In this document: piece by piece, positions 8,913-17,557 of the stretch
Position numbering within the stretch: the stretch's first letter is position 1
How the letters are laid out: each line of letters starts with the position of its first letter
Source: Halomonas sp. UBA3074
Lineage (GTDB): Bacteria; Pseudomonadota; Gammaproteobacteria; Pseudomonadales; Halomonadaceae
Direction: 5' to 3'
Length of the DNA: 64,000 nt
Assembly: GCF_002366715.1 (NCBI RefSeq)
Contig: NZ_DFBS01000012.1
Coordinates: 88,608-152,607, forward strand
Made by a program: the position numbers and the translations under genes
Notes under the pieces: model-generated
What the model saw: the letters and a program-made list of their open reading frames with translations, nothing else
What the model was told of the DNA's origin: nothing
Databases searched by the model: none

Positions 8913-10376
8913 TTACATCAGTACAATATCGTACTGTTCTTGGGAGTAGTGCTGCTCGACCTGGAATCGAATGGTTTTATTGATAAAGGTTTCCAGGTCT
9001 GCCACCGCCGCTGACTCCTCATCCAATAAACGATCAACGACTGGCTGCGAGGCAAGCACCATGTAGGTCTCGGCACTGTAGGCGCGCTCTTCACGGAGAA
9101 TCTCGCGAAAGATTTCATAACAGACGGTTTCTGGGGTTTTAAGCGTTCCACGACCGCTACAGGTCGGGCAGGCTTCACAGAGCGTTTGTTCTAAGCTTTC
9201 CCGGGTGCGTTTGCGGGTAAGCTGAACCAGACCAAGTTCGGTCACGCCAGTACATTTGGTCTTGGCATGGTCGCGCTCTAGCGCTTTTTCGAGCACCCGC
9301 AATACTTGACGCTGGTGCTCAACATCAATCATATCGATAAAGTCGATGATGATAATGCCGCCTAGATTACGCAGTCGCAGTTGACGAGCAATCGCCGTGG
9401 CTGCTTCGAGATTGGTTTTGAAAATGGTCTCTTCAAGATTGCGATGACCAACATAACCACCGGTATTCACATCAATGGTGGTCATGGCTTCGGTCGGATC
9501 GATCACTAAGTAGCCGCCGGACTTCAGCTGTACCTTGCGCCCCAAGGCTTTCTGAATTTCATCTTCGACGCTGTAAAGATCAAAGATAGGGCGCTCGCCG
9601 GGGTAGTACTCGATACGCTCGACCGCATCCGGCATAAACTCTTCAGCAAACTCGACCAGCTTGACGAAGTTTTCCCGTGAATCGATACGTACTTTTTCGA
9701 TATCGTCGCGCATCACATCGCGAAGCGTACGCATAAAGAGGGGTAAATCATCATAAATGACGCTCTGTGGCGTGGCGGTGATTTTACGCTCACTCACTTT
9801 ACGCCATAGCCGCAGCAAAAAGTGCATATCGCCTTTCAGCTCTTCATCGCCTACCCCTTCTGCGGCGGTGCGAACAATAAAGCCACCGGTCACCTCCAAG
9901 GTTTGCTCGGCTACGCTGCTATCCAGCAGTGCCTTCAGGCGCTCGCGCTCACGCTCGTCTTCGATGCGCTGGGATACACCATGGTGCGGTGAATCTGGCA
10001 TATAGACCAAATAGCGTGAGGGGATCGAAAGATGCGTGGTCAAACGCGCCCCTTTACTACCAATGGGGTCTTTCGTGGCCTGTACTACCAGCGCCTGTCC
10101 TTCGTGGAGCAACTGGCCAATGGTCTGTTGTTCATCTGGCGGCGTGCCTGGCGGCATGACTTCATGGGCATGAATGAACGCTGCCCGCTCCAGGCCAATA
10201 TCAACAAAGGCAGCCTGCATGCCAGGCAACACTCTTACCACTTTGCCTTTGTAGATATTGCCCACGATGCCACGCCGACGGGAACGTTCGATCAGTGCCT
10301 CTTGCAAGACGCCATTTTCAACCAGCGCGACGCGGGTTTCCATTGGCGTTAAATTGATGAGAACTTCACCGCTCAT
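8913..10376 (-). CDS. rng: Ribonuclease G
   Basis: A 487-residue RNase E/G-family endoribonuclease. An S1 RNA-binding domain lies at about residues 38-130 (GNIYKGKVVRVLPGMQAAFV). The catalytic core has TIDVNTGGYVG and IIIIDFIDM, each with an acidic metal ligand. The zinc-link CEACPTCSGRG near residue 405 joins subunits. It lacks the long C-terminal scaffold of RNase E. RNase G trims the 5' end of 16S rRNA and degrades some mRNAs. ATG 10376 is preceded by AAGGAA. A 65-base gap separates it from maf upstream. Confidence 0.96.
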   Translation of the reverse strand: MSGEVLINLTPMETRVALVENGVLQEALIERSRRRGIVGNIYKGKVVRVLPGMQAAFVDIGLERAAFIHAHEVMPPGTPPDEQQTIGQLLHEGQALVVQATKDPIGSKGARLTTHLSIPSRYLVYMPDSPHHGVSQRIEDERERERLKALLDSSVAEQTLEVTGGFIVRTAAEGVGDEELKGDMHFLLRLWRKVSERKITATPQSVIYDDLPLFMRTLRDVMRDDIEKVRIDSRENFVKLVEFAEEFMPDAVERIEYYPGERPIFDLYSVEDEIQKALGRKVQLKSGGYLVIDPTEAMTTIDVNTGGYVGHRNLEETIFKTNLEAATAIARQLRLRNLGGIIIIDFIDMIDVEHQRQVLRVLEKALERDHAKTKCTGVTELGLVQLTRKRTRESLEQTLCEACPTCSGRGTLKTPETVCYEIFREILREERAYSAETYMVLASQPVVDRLLDEESAAVADLETFINKTIRFQVEQHYSQEQYDIVLM

Positions 10377-10441
10377 GCAAAATTCCTTATTGGTTGACGT
10401 ATTCCTTACCAGCGACGCAGGCGGCCCTCTGTTCTAGGCAG

Positions 10442-11029
10442 TTAAACGCGCTGCCAGATCGGCACACCCTGTCGGCGTAGCAAGTGCGTCGTCTCAAACA
10501 GCGGTAGCCCTACCACCGCCGAATGACTGCCTTGAATCTGTTTTACAAACACGGCTGCCAACCCCTGTATCGCGTAGCCTCCTGCCTTATCGACAGGCTC
10601 GCCGGTACGCCAGTAAGCCGCTATTTCCTGTGTATCAATTTCACGCATCGTCACCTGGGTAGCAACACAGCAGGAGAGCATGCCTTCCGGCCCACTTACC
10701 GCGACGGAGGTCAGCACCTCGTGGCGGCGCCCCGACAGCAGCTGCAACATTTCAGCGCCGTGCTGGGCGTCTATCGGCTTACCTAGAATACGCCCATCCA
10801 CCACCACAGCGGTATCTGAACCTAGCGTTGGCAAGTCCGTTAGGGGGGCAGCCGCTTCAGCTTTGGCCATTGCCAGACGGCTTACATACGCCGCGGGCGC
10901 CTCATCGACAAACGGGGTTTCATCGATATCGCACGGATGCACCGTGACAGGCACCCCAATAGAAGCCAATAACGCCCGGCGTCGAGGAGAAGCAGAGGCT
11001 AAGCATAAGACGGGGGTTGTCATCGTCAT
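10442..11029 (-). CDS. maf: Maf-family nucleotide pyrophosphatase
   Basis: A 195-residue protein starting at ATG 11029, whose ATGA overlaps the mreD stop. A longer frame runs upstream but would lie inside mreD. LASASPRRRALLASIGV near the N-terminus is the Maf signature, and TLGSDTAVVVDGRILGKP carries the substrate-binding acidic residue. The family (YhdE type) hydrolyses dTTP/UTP and modified pyrimidine nucleotides as a house-cleaning enzyme and is linked to septum formation. Its place between mreD and rng is the classic one. Confidence 0.94.
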   Translation of the reverse strand: MTMTTPVLCLASASPRRRALLASIGVPVTVHPCDIDETPFVDEAPAAYVSRLAMAKAEAAAPLTDLPTLGSDTAVVVDGRILGKPIDAQHGAEMLQLLSGRRHEVLTSVAVSGPEGMLSCCVATQVTMREIDTQEIAAYWRTGEPVDKAGGYAIQGLAAVFVKQIQGSHSAVVGLPLFETTHLLRRQGVPIWQRV

Positions 11030-11514
11030 TGCGCAGCCAGCCGACGCTCTATGGCCTGGAACATCGTTGCCAGCCAAGGCCATAGTAATGCGCTGATCAG
11101 CGAGGGAATTAAAAAGGCTAAGTGGATCGAAAAATCGCCCACCAACGTGCGTAGCCACTGCGCAACGAGCTGCACTAGCCCGAGCAGAACCAACACCAGG
11201 GCGGATTGCTGCACCAGTGAATAAGCCCGGAAACGTGGATACACCAGCGCGCATAGAAACGCGAGCAGCGCATAAATAAGCGCATGCTGCCCAAGCGCCG
11301 TTCCTTCAATCAAATCCATCAAAATACCCAGCACAAAGCCATGAAAGACACCGACCCTGTCAGGCGTTCGCATACACCAGTAGATCAGCATCAGGCCCAG
11401 CCACTCCGGGCGATACACCTGCCAGCCATCGGCTAGCGGCATGACCTGTAGACATAATGCCAACAGCAGGCTTAGCCAAATCGCTAAAATGGGTACTACC
11501 GGTGCACGCGCCAT
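11026..11514 (-). CDS. mreD: Rod shape-determining protein MreD
   Basis: A 162-residue integral membrane protein starting at ATG 11514, with a TGATG overlap on the mreC stop. The open frame extends further upstream into mreC. It has about five hydrophobic segments, starting with VVPILAIWLSLLLALCLQVM. The FHGFVLGILMDLIEGTALGQHAL segment is typical of MreD. MreD joins MreC, MreB, RodA and PBP2 in the elongasome that guides lateral wall synthesis. It overlaps maf downstream by 4 bases. Confidence 0.93.
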   Translation of the reverse strand: MARAPVVPILAIWLSLLLALCLQVMPLADGWQVYRPEWLGLMLIYWCMRTPDRVGVFHGFVLGILMDLIEGTALGQHALIYALLAFLCALVYPRFRAYSLVQQSALVLVLLGLVQLVAQWLRTLVGDFSIHLAFLIPSLISALLWPWLATMFQAIERRLAAQ

Positions 11515-12443
11515 CAGGGCACCTCTTGTTCGGGAGTGGCCAACTGCAGCGAAGAGCGTAACGCCTCTGCCGAGATATCCAATGTTTCGTCCCACGCTTG
11601 CTCATCCACTTCTTTTCGGGGCGGCGGAAATAGCAGCAAGAAGTGACGAGAACGTTGCAGCTGCGCCATGGGCTCGGCCGTTACCCGTGCAAAGGGCTTA
11701 CCGGGATCGTGAAAGACTTCAGTCACACGCGCTACGGGATAACCGGGCGGAAAGCGCCCGGCCAGGCCCGATGTCGTCAGCAGGTCACCTTCACGAATGT
11801 CCGCCGTATCAGGTACATGCATGACATTGACGCTGTTGTAGCGCCCTGCCCCCTGAACGATAAAGCGCAGTCCGTTACGATTGAGCTGCACCGGCAAGGC
11901 GTGACTCGCATCGGCCAATAGCAGAACGCGGCTGGAGTAGGCCGAAACAGCCGTAATTTGCCCCACCAAGCCAGACGCATCGATGACAGGTTGACCCACG
12001 TAAGCACCGTTGCGGTGCCCACGGTTCACCACCATCTGATGGCTAAAAGGATCGTTGTCCAGCGACAGCAGCTCCGCTGTGATATAGGGAATATCACGGC
12101 GCTTAGCGGCGTTCAGCAAATCGCGCAGCTCGCTATTTTCAGCGGTCAAATTGGCCATTCGCTGACCACGATGGGAAAGGGTAAGAATCTGCTCGCGCAA
12201 ACGCCGGTTTTCATCCACCAACGCCTGTTGATCAGAAAGTGCTAACGACCCCCAATTGAGCAGGTCGCTAGGCACACTAACCACCCATTGAATTGGCGCT
12301 ACGACCATCGACATTTGCGCGCGCACTTGCTCCATACGCGTAAAGCGCTGGTCGACGAACATCAAAGCACTGGCAGCCAAGGCGCAGAAAAACAGCCGAT
12401 AACCCGGCAGTGGCCCGTGCGAAAACAGCGGTTTAATAGGCAA
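11514..12443 (-). CDS. mreC: Rod shape-determining protein MreC
   Basis: A 309-residue bitopic protein. After a short cytoplasmic N-terminus there is one membrane segment (LFFCALAASALMFVD), then a coiled coil near residues 70-110 (ENRRLREQILTLSHRGQRMA) and a beta-barrel-like periplasmic domain with the conserved VVNRGHRNGAYVGQPV and DLLTTSGLAGRFPPGYPV. It scaffolds the elongasome and activates PBP2. It lies 24 bases downstream of mreB and overlaps mreD by one base. The acidic C-terminal tail (from about residue 272) is probably disordered. Confidence 0.95.
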   Translation of the reverse strand: MPIKPLFSHGPLPGYRLFFCALAASALMFVDQRFTRMEQVRAQMSMVVAPIQWVVSVPSDLLNWGSLALSDQQALVDENRRLREQILTLSHRGQRMANLTAENSELRDLLNAAKRRDIPYITAELLSLDNDPFSHQMVVNRGHRNGAYVGQPVIDASGLVGQITAVSAYSSRVLLLADASHALPVQLNRNGLRFIVQGAGRYNSVNVMHVPDTADIREGDLLTTSGLAGRFPPGYPVARVTEVFHDPGKPFARVTAEPMAQLQRSRHFLLLFPPPRKEVDEQAWDETLDISAEALRSSLQLATPEQEVP

Positions 12444-12467
12444 TCCCCCCGCAATTAACCGCTGCGA

Positions 12468-13505
12468 TTAGTCGCTCGACAGCAACTCAAAGGTGTGCTG
12501 ATCAATCATTTCAAGCGCTTTACCACCGCCGCGAGCAACGCAGGTCAACGGGTCTTCAGCCACAATCACTGGCAAACCCGTCTCTTCGGCAATGAGCTTA
12601 TCCAGGTCGCGTAATAATGCACCGCCACCAGTTAACACCAAGCCGCGCTCGGCAATATCAGAAGCCAGCTCCGGCGGAGACTGCTCAAGGGCGCTCTTAA
12701 TGGCGGCCACGATGGAGCCCAGCGTTTCTTGCAGCGCTTCGAGGGTTTCGTGCGAATTCAGCGTAAAGCTGCGAGGGATGCCCTCGGCCAGGTTACGACC
12801 ACGCACGTCGATCTCGCGCAGTTCGCCGCCTGGGTAGGCGCAACCAATTTCTTCTTTAATGCGCTCGGCGGTGGCTTCACCAATCAAGCTGCCGTAGTGG
12901 CGGCGCACGTACGCGGTGATCGCCTCATCAAAACGGTCACCGCCTACGCGGATCGATTCTGAATAGACCACGCCATTGAGCGAAATGATCGCAATTTCAG
13001 TGGTACCACCACCAATATCCACGACCATCGACCCTTGCGCTTCATCCACCGGCAGGCCCGCGCCAATCGCTGCGGCCATCGGCTCTTCTATCAAGAACAC
13101 CTCGCGGGCACCGGCACCCTCTGCCGACTCGCGAATGGCTCGGCGCTCTACCTGCGTTGACATGCAAGGAACGCATACCAGCACGCGTGGGCTGGGGGTC
13201 AAGAAGGTGCTTTGATGAATTTTACGGATAAAGTGCTGAAGCATCTGCTCGGTGACGGTAAAGTCGGCGATAACGCCATCTTTCATCGGCCGAATCGCAG
13301 TGATATTGCCAGGCGTACGGCCCAGCATTCGCTTGGCATCGGTACCGACTGCCGCAACGCTGCGCATATTGCCTGACTGGCGGATAGCAACCACGGACGG
13401 CTCATCAAGCACGATACCGCGACCGCGAACATAAATCAGTGTGTTGGCCGTACCCAGATCGATCGATAGATCGCTGGAAAACAGCCCCCTTAAACGTTTA
13501 AACAT
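12468..13505 (-). CDS. mreB: Actin-like rod shape protein MreB
   Basis: A 345-residue actin-fold ATPase. Visible motifs are the phosphate-1 loop SIDLGTANTLIY, VDIGGGTTEIAIISLNG (phosphate 2), and the adenosine-binding LTGGGALLRDLDKLI. It polymerises under the inner membrane and orients peptidoglycan synthesis. It is the first gene of the mreB-mreC-mreD-maf-rng-yhdP-tldD series. A 228-base divergent promoter region separates it from gatC. Confidence 0.97.
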   Translation of the reverse strand: MFKRLRGLFSSDLSIDLGTANTLIYVRGRGIVLDEPSVVAIRQSGNMRSVAAVGTDAKRMLGRTPGNITAIRPMKDGVIADFTVTEQMLQHFIRKIHQSTFLTPSPRVLVCVPCMSTQVERRAIRESAEGAGAREVFLIEEPMAAAIGAGLPVDEAQGSMVVDIGGGTTEIAIISLNGVVYSESIRVGGDRFDEAITAYVRRHYGSLIGEATAERIKEEIGCAYPGGELREIDVRGRNLAEGIPRSFTLNSHETLEALQETLGSIVAAIKSALEQSPPELASDIAERGLVLTGGGALLRDLDKLIAEETGLPVIVAEDPLTCVARGGGKALEMIDQHTFELLSSD

Positions 13506-13733
13506 GGATGTTGTTACCTAGTGCAGACCGGGAACCCTGTGCGGATGCAAACGGTATCACCGCAACCCCCTGGCAGCAAGCACGAGTCGTGCCTAATACT
13601 GCCCGTTAAGGCCAATATGTGGTACCTTTTGCGGCTATTTTCCACGTCTGCTACACAAGACGTTTTTTGAATATCGTTATGTATACCGCTCAAAGCGGAT
13701 ATTGTTCCATTACGTTCACGAGGAATATCGATC
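13506..13733. promoter_or_regulatory. Divergent promoter region between mreB and gatC
   Basis: A 228-base intergenic region must drive the mreB series leftward and gatCAB rightward. It holds a small inverted repeat near 13687-13699 (CCGCT-CAA-AGCGG) close to the gatC side. No sigma-70 hexamer pair here is convincing enough to place. Confidence 0.4.
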
Positions 13734-14021
13734 ATGGCGCTTGAAGAATCTCATGTGCGCCGGGCCGCTCACTTGGCCCGACTCGCCGTTAGCGATGACC
13801 AAGCCAGCGGCTTTGTAGATGACCTAAGCCGGATTCTGGACATGGTCGACCAGCTACAAAGCCTCGACACTGAGGGCGTTAAACCGCTTGCTCATCCGTT
13901 AGACGCGACCCAACGCCTGCGTGCCGATGAAGTCACCGAATCTAACCAGCGCGACACGTTTCAGCGCTGTGCTCCGGCAGTGGAAAACGGCTTGTATCTG
14001 GTGCCTCGCGTTGTTGAATAG
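13734..14021 (+). CDS. gatC: Asp/Glu-tRNA amidotransferase subunit C
   Basis: A 95-residue protein with a good GAGGAA ribosome binding site before the ATG. VRRAAHLARLAVSDDQ and ILDMVDQLQSLDTEGVKPL are diagnostic for GatC, the small belt subunit that wraps GatA and GatB. The GatCAB complex converts Glu-tRNAGln and/or Asp-tRNAAsn to the amidated forms. It is the first gene of gatCAB, 71 bases before gatA. Confidence 0.96.
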   Translation: MALEESHVRRAAHLARLAVSDDQASGFVDDLSRILDMVDQLQSLDTEGVKPLAHPLDATQRLRADEVTESNQRDTFQRCAPAVENGLYLVPRVVE

Positions 14022-14092
14022 CAACGCCACCGAATTTACCCAAGCCACTCACACCGCCTCTTTTTTTCGCCCCTGAACGGAGCTTCCGGGTC

Positions 14093-15553
14093 ATGTATGA
14101 GAAAACATTAACGCAACTCGCGGCCTCCTTGAAAAGCGGCGAGTTTTCAAGCCGAGAGCTGACCACTCACTATTTACAGCGCATCGAAAAAGCTGATGGC
14201 GAGCTGAACAGTTTTATCAGCGTGACCGCTGAGCAAGCGCTCAAGCATGCCGAATTAGCGGATAATGCTCGCGCGGCAGGTAACGCTGGTCCGCTGGCTG
14301 GGATTCCCCTGGCACTCAAAGACATTTTTTGTACGCGCGATGTCAAAACCAGCTGCGGTTCAAAAATGCTGGATAATTTCATCTCCCCCTACGACGCCAC
14401 CGTGGTTGAAAAGCTGAATGCAGCGGGCACGATCAGCCTGGGCAAAACCAATATGGATGAGTTCGCCATGGGCTCCTCCAACGAAAACAGCTTTTATGGC
14501 CCGGTCAAAAATCCTTGGGATTTAACCGCCGTGCCAGGCGGCAGTTCCGGTGGTAGCGCCGCAGCGGTCGCGGCGGGCTTGGTGCCTGCCGCCATGGGCA
14601 CCGACACAGGCGGCTCCATCCGCCAGCCCGCAGCGTTTTGCGGCATCACCGGCTTAAAGCCCACCTACGGTCGGGTATCACGCTTTGGCATCATTGCCTA
14701 CGCCTCAAGCCTTGATCAGGCAGGCCCCATGGCGCGCAGCGCCGAAGATTGCGCGCATTTACTGGGTGTGATTGCGGGCCACGACAGCCGTGACTCGACC
14801 AGCGTCACACGCGGCGTACCCGACTATGTCGAGAGCCTTAACGCGCCGCTGTCAGGCTTGAAGATTGGCCTGCCGAAAGAGTATTTTGGCGATGGCCTAG
14901 ACCCTGACGTCGAAAAGGCGGTTCGCGAAGCAGTGAAAGTGTACGAATCGCTGGGCGCGACGGTGCGTGAAGTCAGCCTGCCGCACACGCACTATGCGAT
15001 TCCGGCCTACTACGTGATTGCTCCCGCGGAAGCGTCTTCCAACTTGTCACGCTACGACGGCGTGCGCTTTGGCCACCGCTGTGAAAACCCCAGCGACCTG
15101 ATCGACCTGTATACCCGCTCACGTGCTGAAGGGTTCGGTGAAGAGGTCAAACGACGCATCCTAATTGGCACCCACACGCTGTCGGAAGGCTTTTTTGACG
15201 CCTACTACACCAAAGCGCAAAAAGTCCGCCGCCTGATTCGCCAAGACTTCTTGGATGCCTTTGAAGACGTGGACGTGCTGATGGGCCCTGCTTCTCCCAC
15301 TCCCGCTTTTGATCTGGGCGCTAAAAAAGATCCGGTCTCGATGTATCTCCAGGATATTTACACCATCGCGGTTAACCTGGCAGGCATCCCCGGCATCAGC
15401 GTGCCGGCCGGTTTTTCCAATGGCCGCCCCGTGGGACTGCAGATCCTGGGCACCCACTTTGCCGAAGCGCAGTTGCTGAACGTCGCCCACCAGTTTCAAC
15501 AAGCGACCGATTGGCACCTACAACGTCCTGCCTTTGCCGAGGAGTACGCCTAA
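14093..15553 (+). CDS. gatA: Asp/Glu-tRNA amidotransferase subunit A
   Basis: A 486-residue amidase-signature enzyme that releases ammonia from glutamine for tRNA amidation. The Ser-cisSer-Lys triad is visible as Lys76 (LALKDIF), Ser151 (in GGSSGGSAAAV, residues 149-155) and Ser175 (DTGGSIRQPA). The 75- and 24-residue spacings match characterised GatA enzymes. ATG 14093 is followed by MYEKTLTQLA. The stop shares a base with the gatB start (TAATG), indicating translational coupling. Confidence 0.97.
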   Translation: MYEKTLTQLAASLKSGEFSSRELTTHYLQRIEKADGELNSFISVTAEQALKHAELADNARAAGNAGPLAGIPLALKDIFCTRDVKTSCGSKMLDNFISPYDATVVEKLNAAGTISLGKTNMDEFAMGSSNENSFYGPVKNPWDLTAVPGGSSGGSAAAVAAGLVPAAMGTDTGGSIRQPAAFCGITGLKPTYGRVSRFGIIAYASSLDQAGPMARSAEDCAHLLGVIAGHDSRDSTSVTRGVPDYVESLNAPLSGLKIGLPKEYFGDGLDPDVEKAVREAVKVYESLGATVREVSLPHTHYAIPAYYVIAPAEASSNLSRYDGVRFGHRCENPSDLIDLYTRSRAEGFGEEVKRRILIGTHTLSEGFFDAYYTKAQKVRRLIRQDFLDAFEDVDVLMGPASPTPAFDLGAKKDPVSMYLQDIYTIAVNLAGIPGISVPAGFSNGRPVGLQILGTHFAEAQLLNVAHQFQQATDWHLQRPAFAEEYA

Positions 15554-17007
15554 TGCAATGGGAAACCGTGATTGGGCTTGAAGTCCACGTCCAGCTCGCA
15601 ACACGTTCCAAAATTTTTTCCGGCGCCTCGACAGCGTTTGGTGCAGAGCCCAATACCCAAGCGTGTGCGGTCGATTTAGGACTGCCCGGTGCGTTGCCGG
15701 TGCTCAACGAACAGGCCGTGGCGATGGCCGTGCAGTTCGGCTTGGCCGTGCATGCGGATATCGCAGAAGTATCGGTATTCGACCGTAAGAACTACTTCTA
15801 CCCTGACCTACCCAAGGGCTATCAGACCAGCCAGATGTATCACCCCATTGTCGGGCCGGGCGATGTTGAAATTACCCTGGAAGATGGCACCACCAAACTT
15901 ATCCGCATTCACCATGCCCACCTTGAAGAAGATGCTGGTAAATCACTGCATGAAGATTTTCATGGCATGACCGGTATCGACCTGAACCGGGCCGGCACCC
16001 CACTACTGGAAATCGTTTCAGAGCCCGATATGCGGAGCGCGAAAGAGGCCGCGGCGTATCTCAAGGCGATTCACTCGATCGTCACCTACCTGGGCATTTC
16101 TGACGGCAACATGGCGGAAGGCTCCATGCGCTGCGACGTTAACGTTTCAGTGCGCCCCACCGGCCAGGAAGCTTTCGGTACGCGTGCAGAGATTAAAAAC
16201 GTCAACTCCTTCCGCTTTGTCGAACGCGCCATCGCCTTTGAAGTCGAGCGCCAGATCGAGCTAATCGAAGATGGCGGCAGCGTGGTGCAAGAGACCCGAT
16301 TGTTCGATCCCGATCGCGATGAAACCCGCAGCATGCGCACCAAGGAAGAAGCCAACGACTACCGGTACTTCCCCTGCCCTGACCTACTGCCGGTGGTGTT
16401 GGATCAAGCTTACCTGGATCACCTGCGCAGCCAGTTGCCTGAGTTGCCCGCCGACAAGCGCGAGCGGTTCCAAAACGAGCTGGGGCTGTCGGCTTATGAT
16501 GCCAACGTCATTTCGGCCAGCCGTGATATGGCCGAGTTTTTTGAGGCGGTGCATAAAGAGTGCGGCGATGCCAAGCAGGCGGCTAACTGGGTACAGGGTG
16601 AGCTTTCCGGCGCGCTTAATCGCGAAAACCTGAGCATTGCCAATAGCCCTATCTCTGCGCGCCAGCTAGGCGAGCTGATCAGTCGCGTGCTGGACGACAC
16701 CATCAACGGCAAAGCAGCTAAAGAGGTGTTTCAAGCGCTGTGGAATGGCCAGGGCGAGTCCGCCGATGCCATTATTGATGCCAAAGGGCTCAAGCAGGTC
16801 ACCGATACCGGCGCGATCGAAGCGATGATTGATCAAGTGATCGCCGACAGCCCCGCCCAAGTCGCCCAGTACCGTGACTCGGAGCCAGAAAAACGCGGCA
16901 AGATGATCGGCTATTTTGTGGGCCAGGTAATGAAAGCATCACGTGGCACCGCCAACCCACAACAGGTGAATGGCTTGCTAAAAGAGAAGCTCGACGCACT
17001 GCTGTAA
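15553..17007 (+). CDS. gatB: Asp/Glu-tRNA amidotransferase subunit B
   Basis: A 484-residue protein starting at ATG 15553 (MQWETVIGLEVHVQL), overlapping the gatA stop. The frame extends a little upstream inside gatA. The family signatures DLNRAGTPLLEIVSEPD and GSMRCDVNVSVRP are present. A C-terminal YqeY-like tRNA-binding tail ends in RGTANPQQVNGLLKEKLDAL. GatB phosphorylates the misacylated tRNA and receives the ammonia from GatA. It ends at a strong intrinsic terminator 33 bases downstream. Confidence 0.97.
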   Translation: MQWETVIGLEVHVQLATRSKIFSGASTAFGAEPNTQACAVDLGLPGALPVLNEQAVAMAVQFGLAVHADIAEVSVFDRKNYFYPDLPKGYQTSQMYHPIVGPGDVEITLEDGTTKLIRIHHAHLEEDAGKSLHEDFHGMTGIDLNRAGTPLLEIVSEPDMRSAKEAAAYLKAIHSIVTYLGISDGNMAEGSMRCDVNVSVRPTGQEAFGTRAEIKNVNSFRFVERAIAFEVERQIELIEDGGSVVQETRLFDPDRDETRSMRTKEEANDYRYFPCPDLLPVVLDQAYLDHLRSQLPELPADKRERFQNELGLSAYDANVISASRDMAEFFEAVHKECGDAKQAANWVQGELSGALNRENLSIANSPISARQLGELISRVLDDTINGKAAKEVFQALWNGQGESADAIIDAKGLKQVTDTGAIEAMIDQVIADSPAQVAQYRDSEPEKRGKMIGYFVGQVMKASRGTANPQQVNGLLKEKLDALL

Positions 17008-17039
17008 GCGTAAGGCTGCCTGAAAGCGCTCACCCCCTA

Positions 17040-17063
17040 GCGGCTGCCTCGGCAGCCGCTTTT
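17040..17063 (+). terminator. Intrinsic terminator of gatCAB
   Basis: An 8-bp perfect GC stem (GCGGCTGC / GCAGCCGC, arms 17040-17047 and 17052-17059) with a CTCG loop is followed by TTTT. It lies between the convergent gatB and sixA stop codons. Confidence 0.8.
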
Positions 17064-17077
17064 GGTGGCGATGCTCA

Positions 17078-17557
17078 TCAAAGCTGGCTGGGTTGGGTAA
17101 AACGCTTCAGTTGGGCACAGCCCGCAGCCCATATATCCGCTTCAAGCTCAGCAATGGCAGCCGTGGGGAAACCAAGCCCTTGCGCAGTCGCCCCCTCCAC
17201 CAGCAGTCCCGCTAAGTCACCCACCAACGGCATATGGCTCACCAGCATAATCGGTGCGCCCTCAGGCTGCTCAAGCAGCCAGTCGCTCACAGCACTGGGA
17301 AAGTCGTCAGGGGTGATAAAGTCTAACGTTTCAAGCCGAGTACCCAGTGCCTCACACAGCGCTTGCGCGGTTTGCTGCGCCCGTACATAGGGGCTCGCGT
17401 AGAGCGCGGGCAGGGGCAGCTCACCCGTCGCCACGCGCTCGGCCAACCAGCGGGCCATGGTATCGGCCTCTTGCTTGCCGCGCAGTGTCAAGCGACGCGT
17501 AGCATCGGGATATCCCGGTTCCGCTTCGCCATGGCGCATGATCAGTATATCAGCCAT
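17078..17557 (-). CDS. sixA: Phosphohistidine phosphatase SixA
   Basis: A 159-residue histidine phosphatase starting at ATG 17557 (MADILIMRHGEAEPG). The catalytic RHG lies at residues 8-10, with His9 as nucleophile. A second conserved stretch, ALYASPYVRAQQTAQAL, and the late histidine in MLVSHMPLVGDL complete the active site. SixA removes phosphate from His-containing phosphotransfer proteins; in E. coli it acts on ArcB and on NPr of the nitrogen PTS. The start lies 8 bases inside the end of gpsA. Confidence 0.92.
   Translation of the reverse strand: MADILIMRHGEAEPGYPDATRRLTLRGKQEADTMARWLAERVATGELPLPALYASPYVRAQQTAQALCEALGTRLETLDFITPDDFPSAVSDWLLEQPEGAPIMLVSHMPLVGDLAGLLVEGATAQGLGFPTAAIAELEADIWAAGCAQLKRFTQPSQL

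Noticed and set aside
10442..11254. Longer maf reading frame (270 residues)
   Set aside because: The extra 75 N-terminal residues lie inside mreD and lack Maf similarity. ATG 11029 with an ATGA overlap fits the family.
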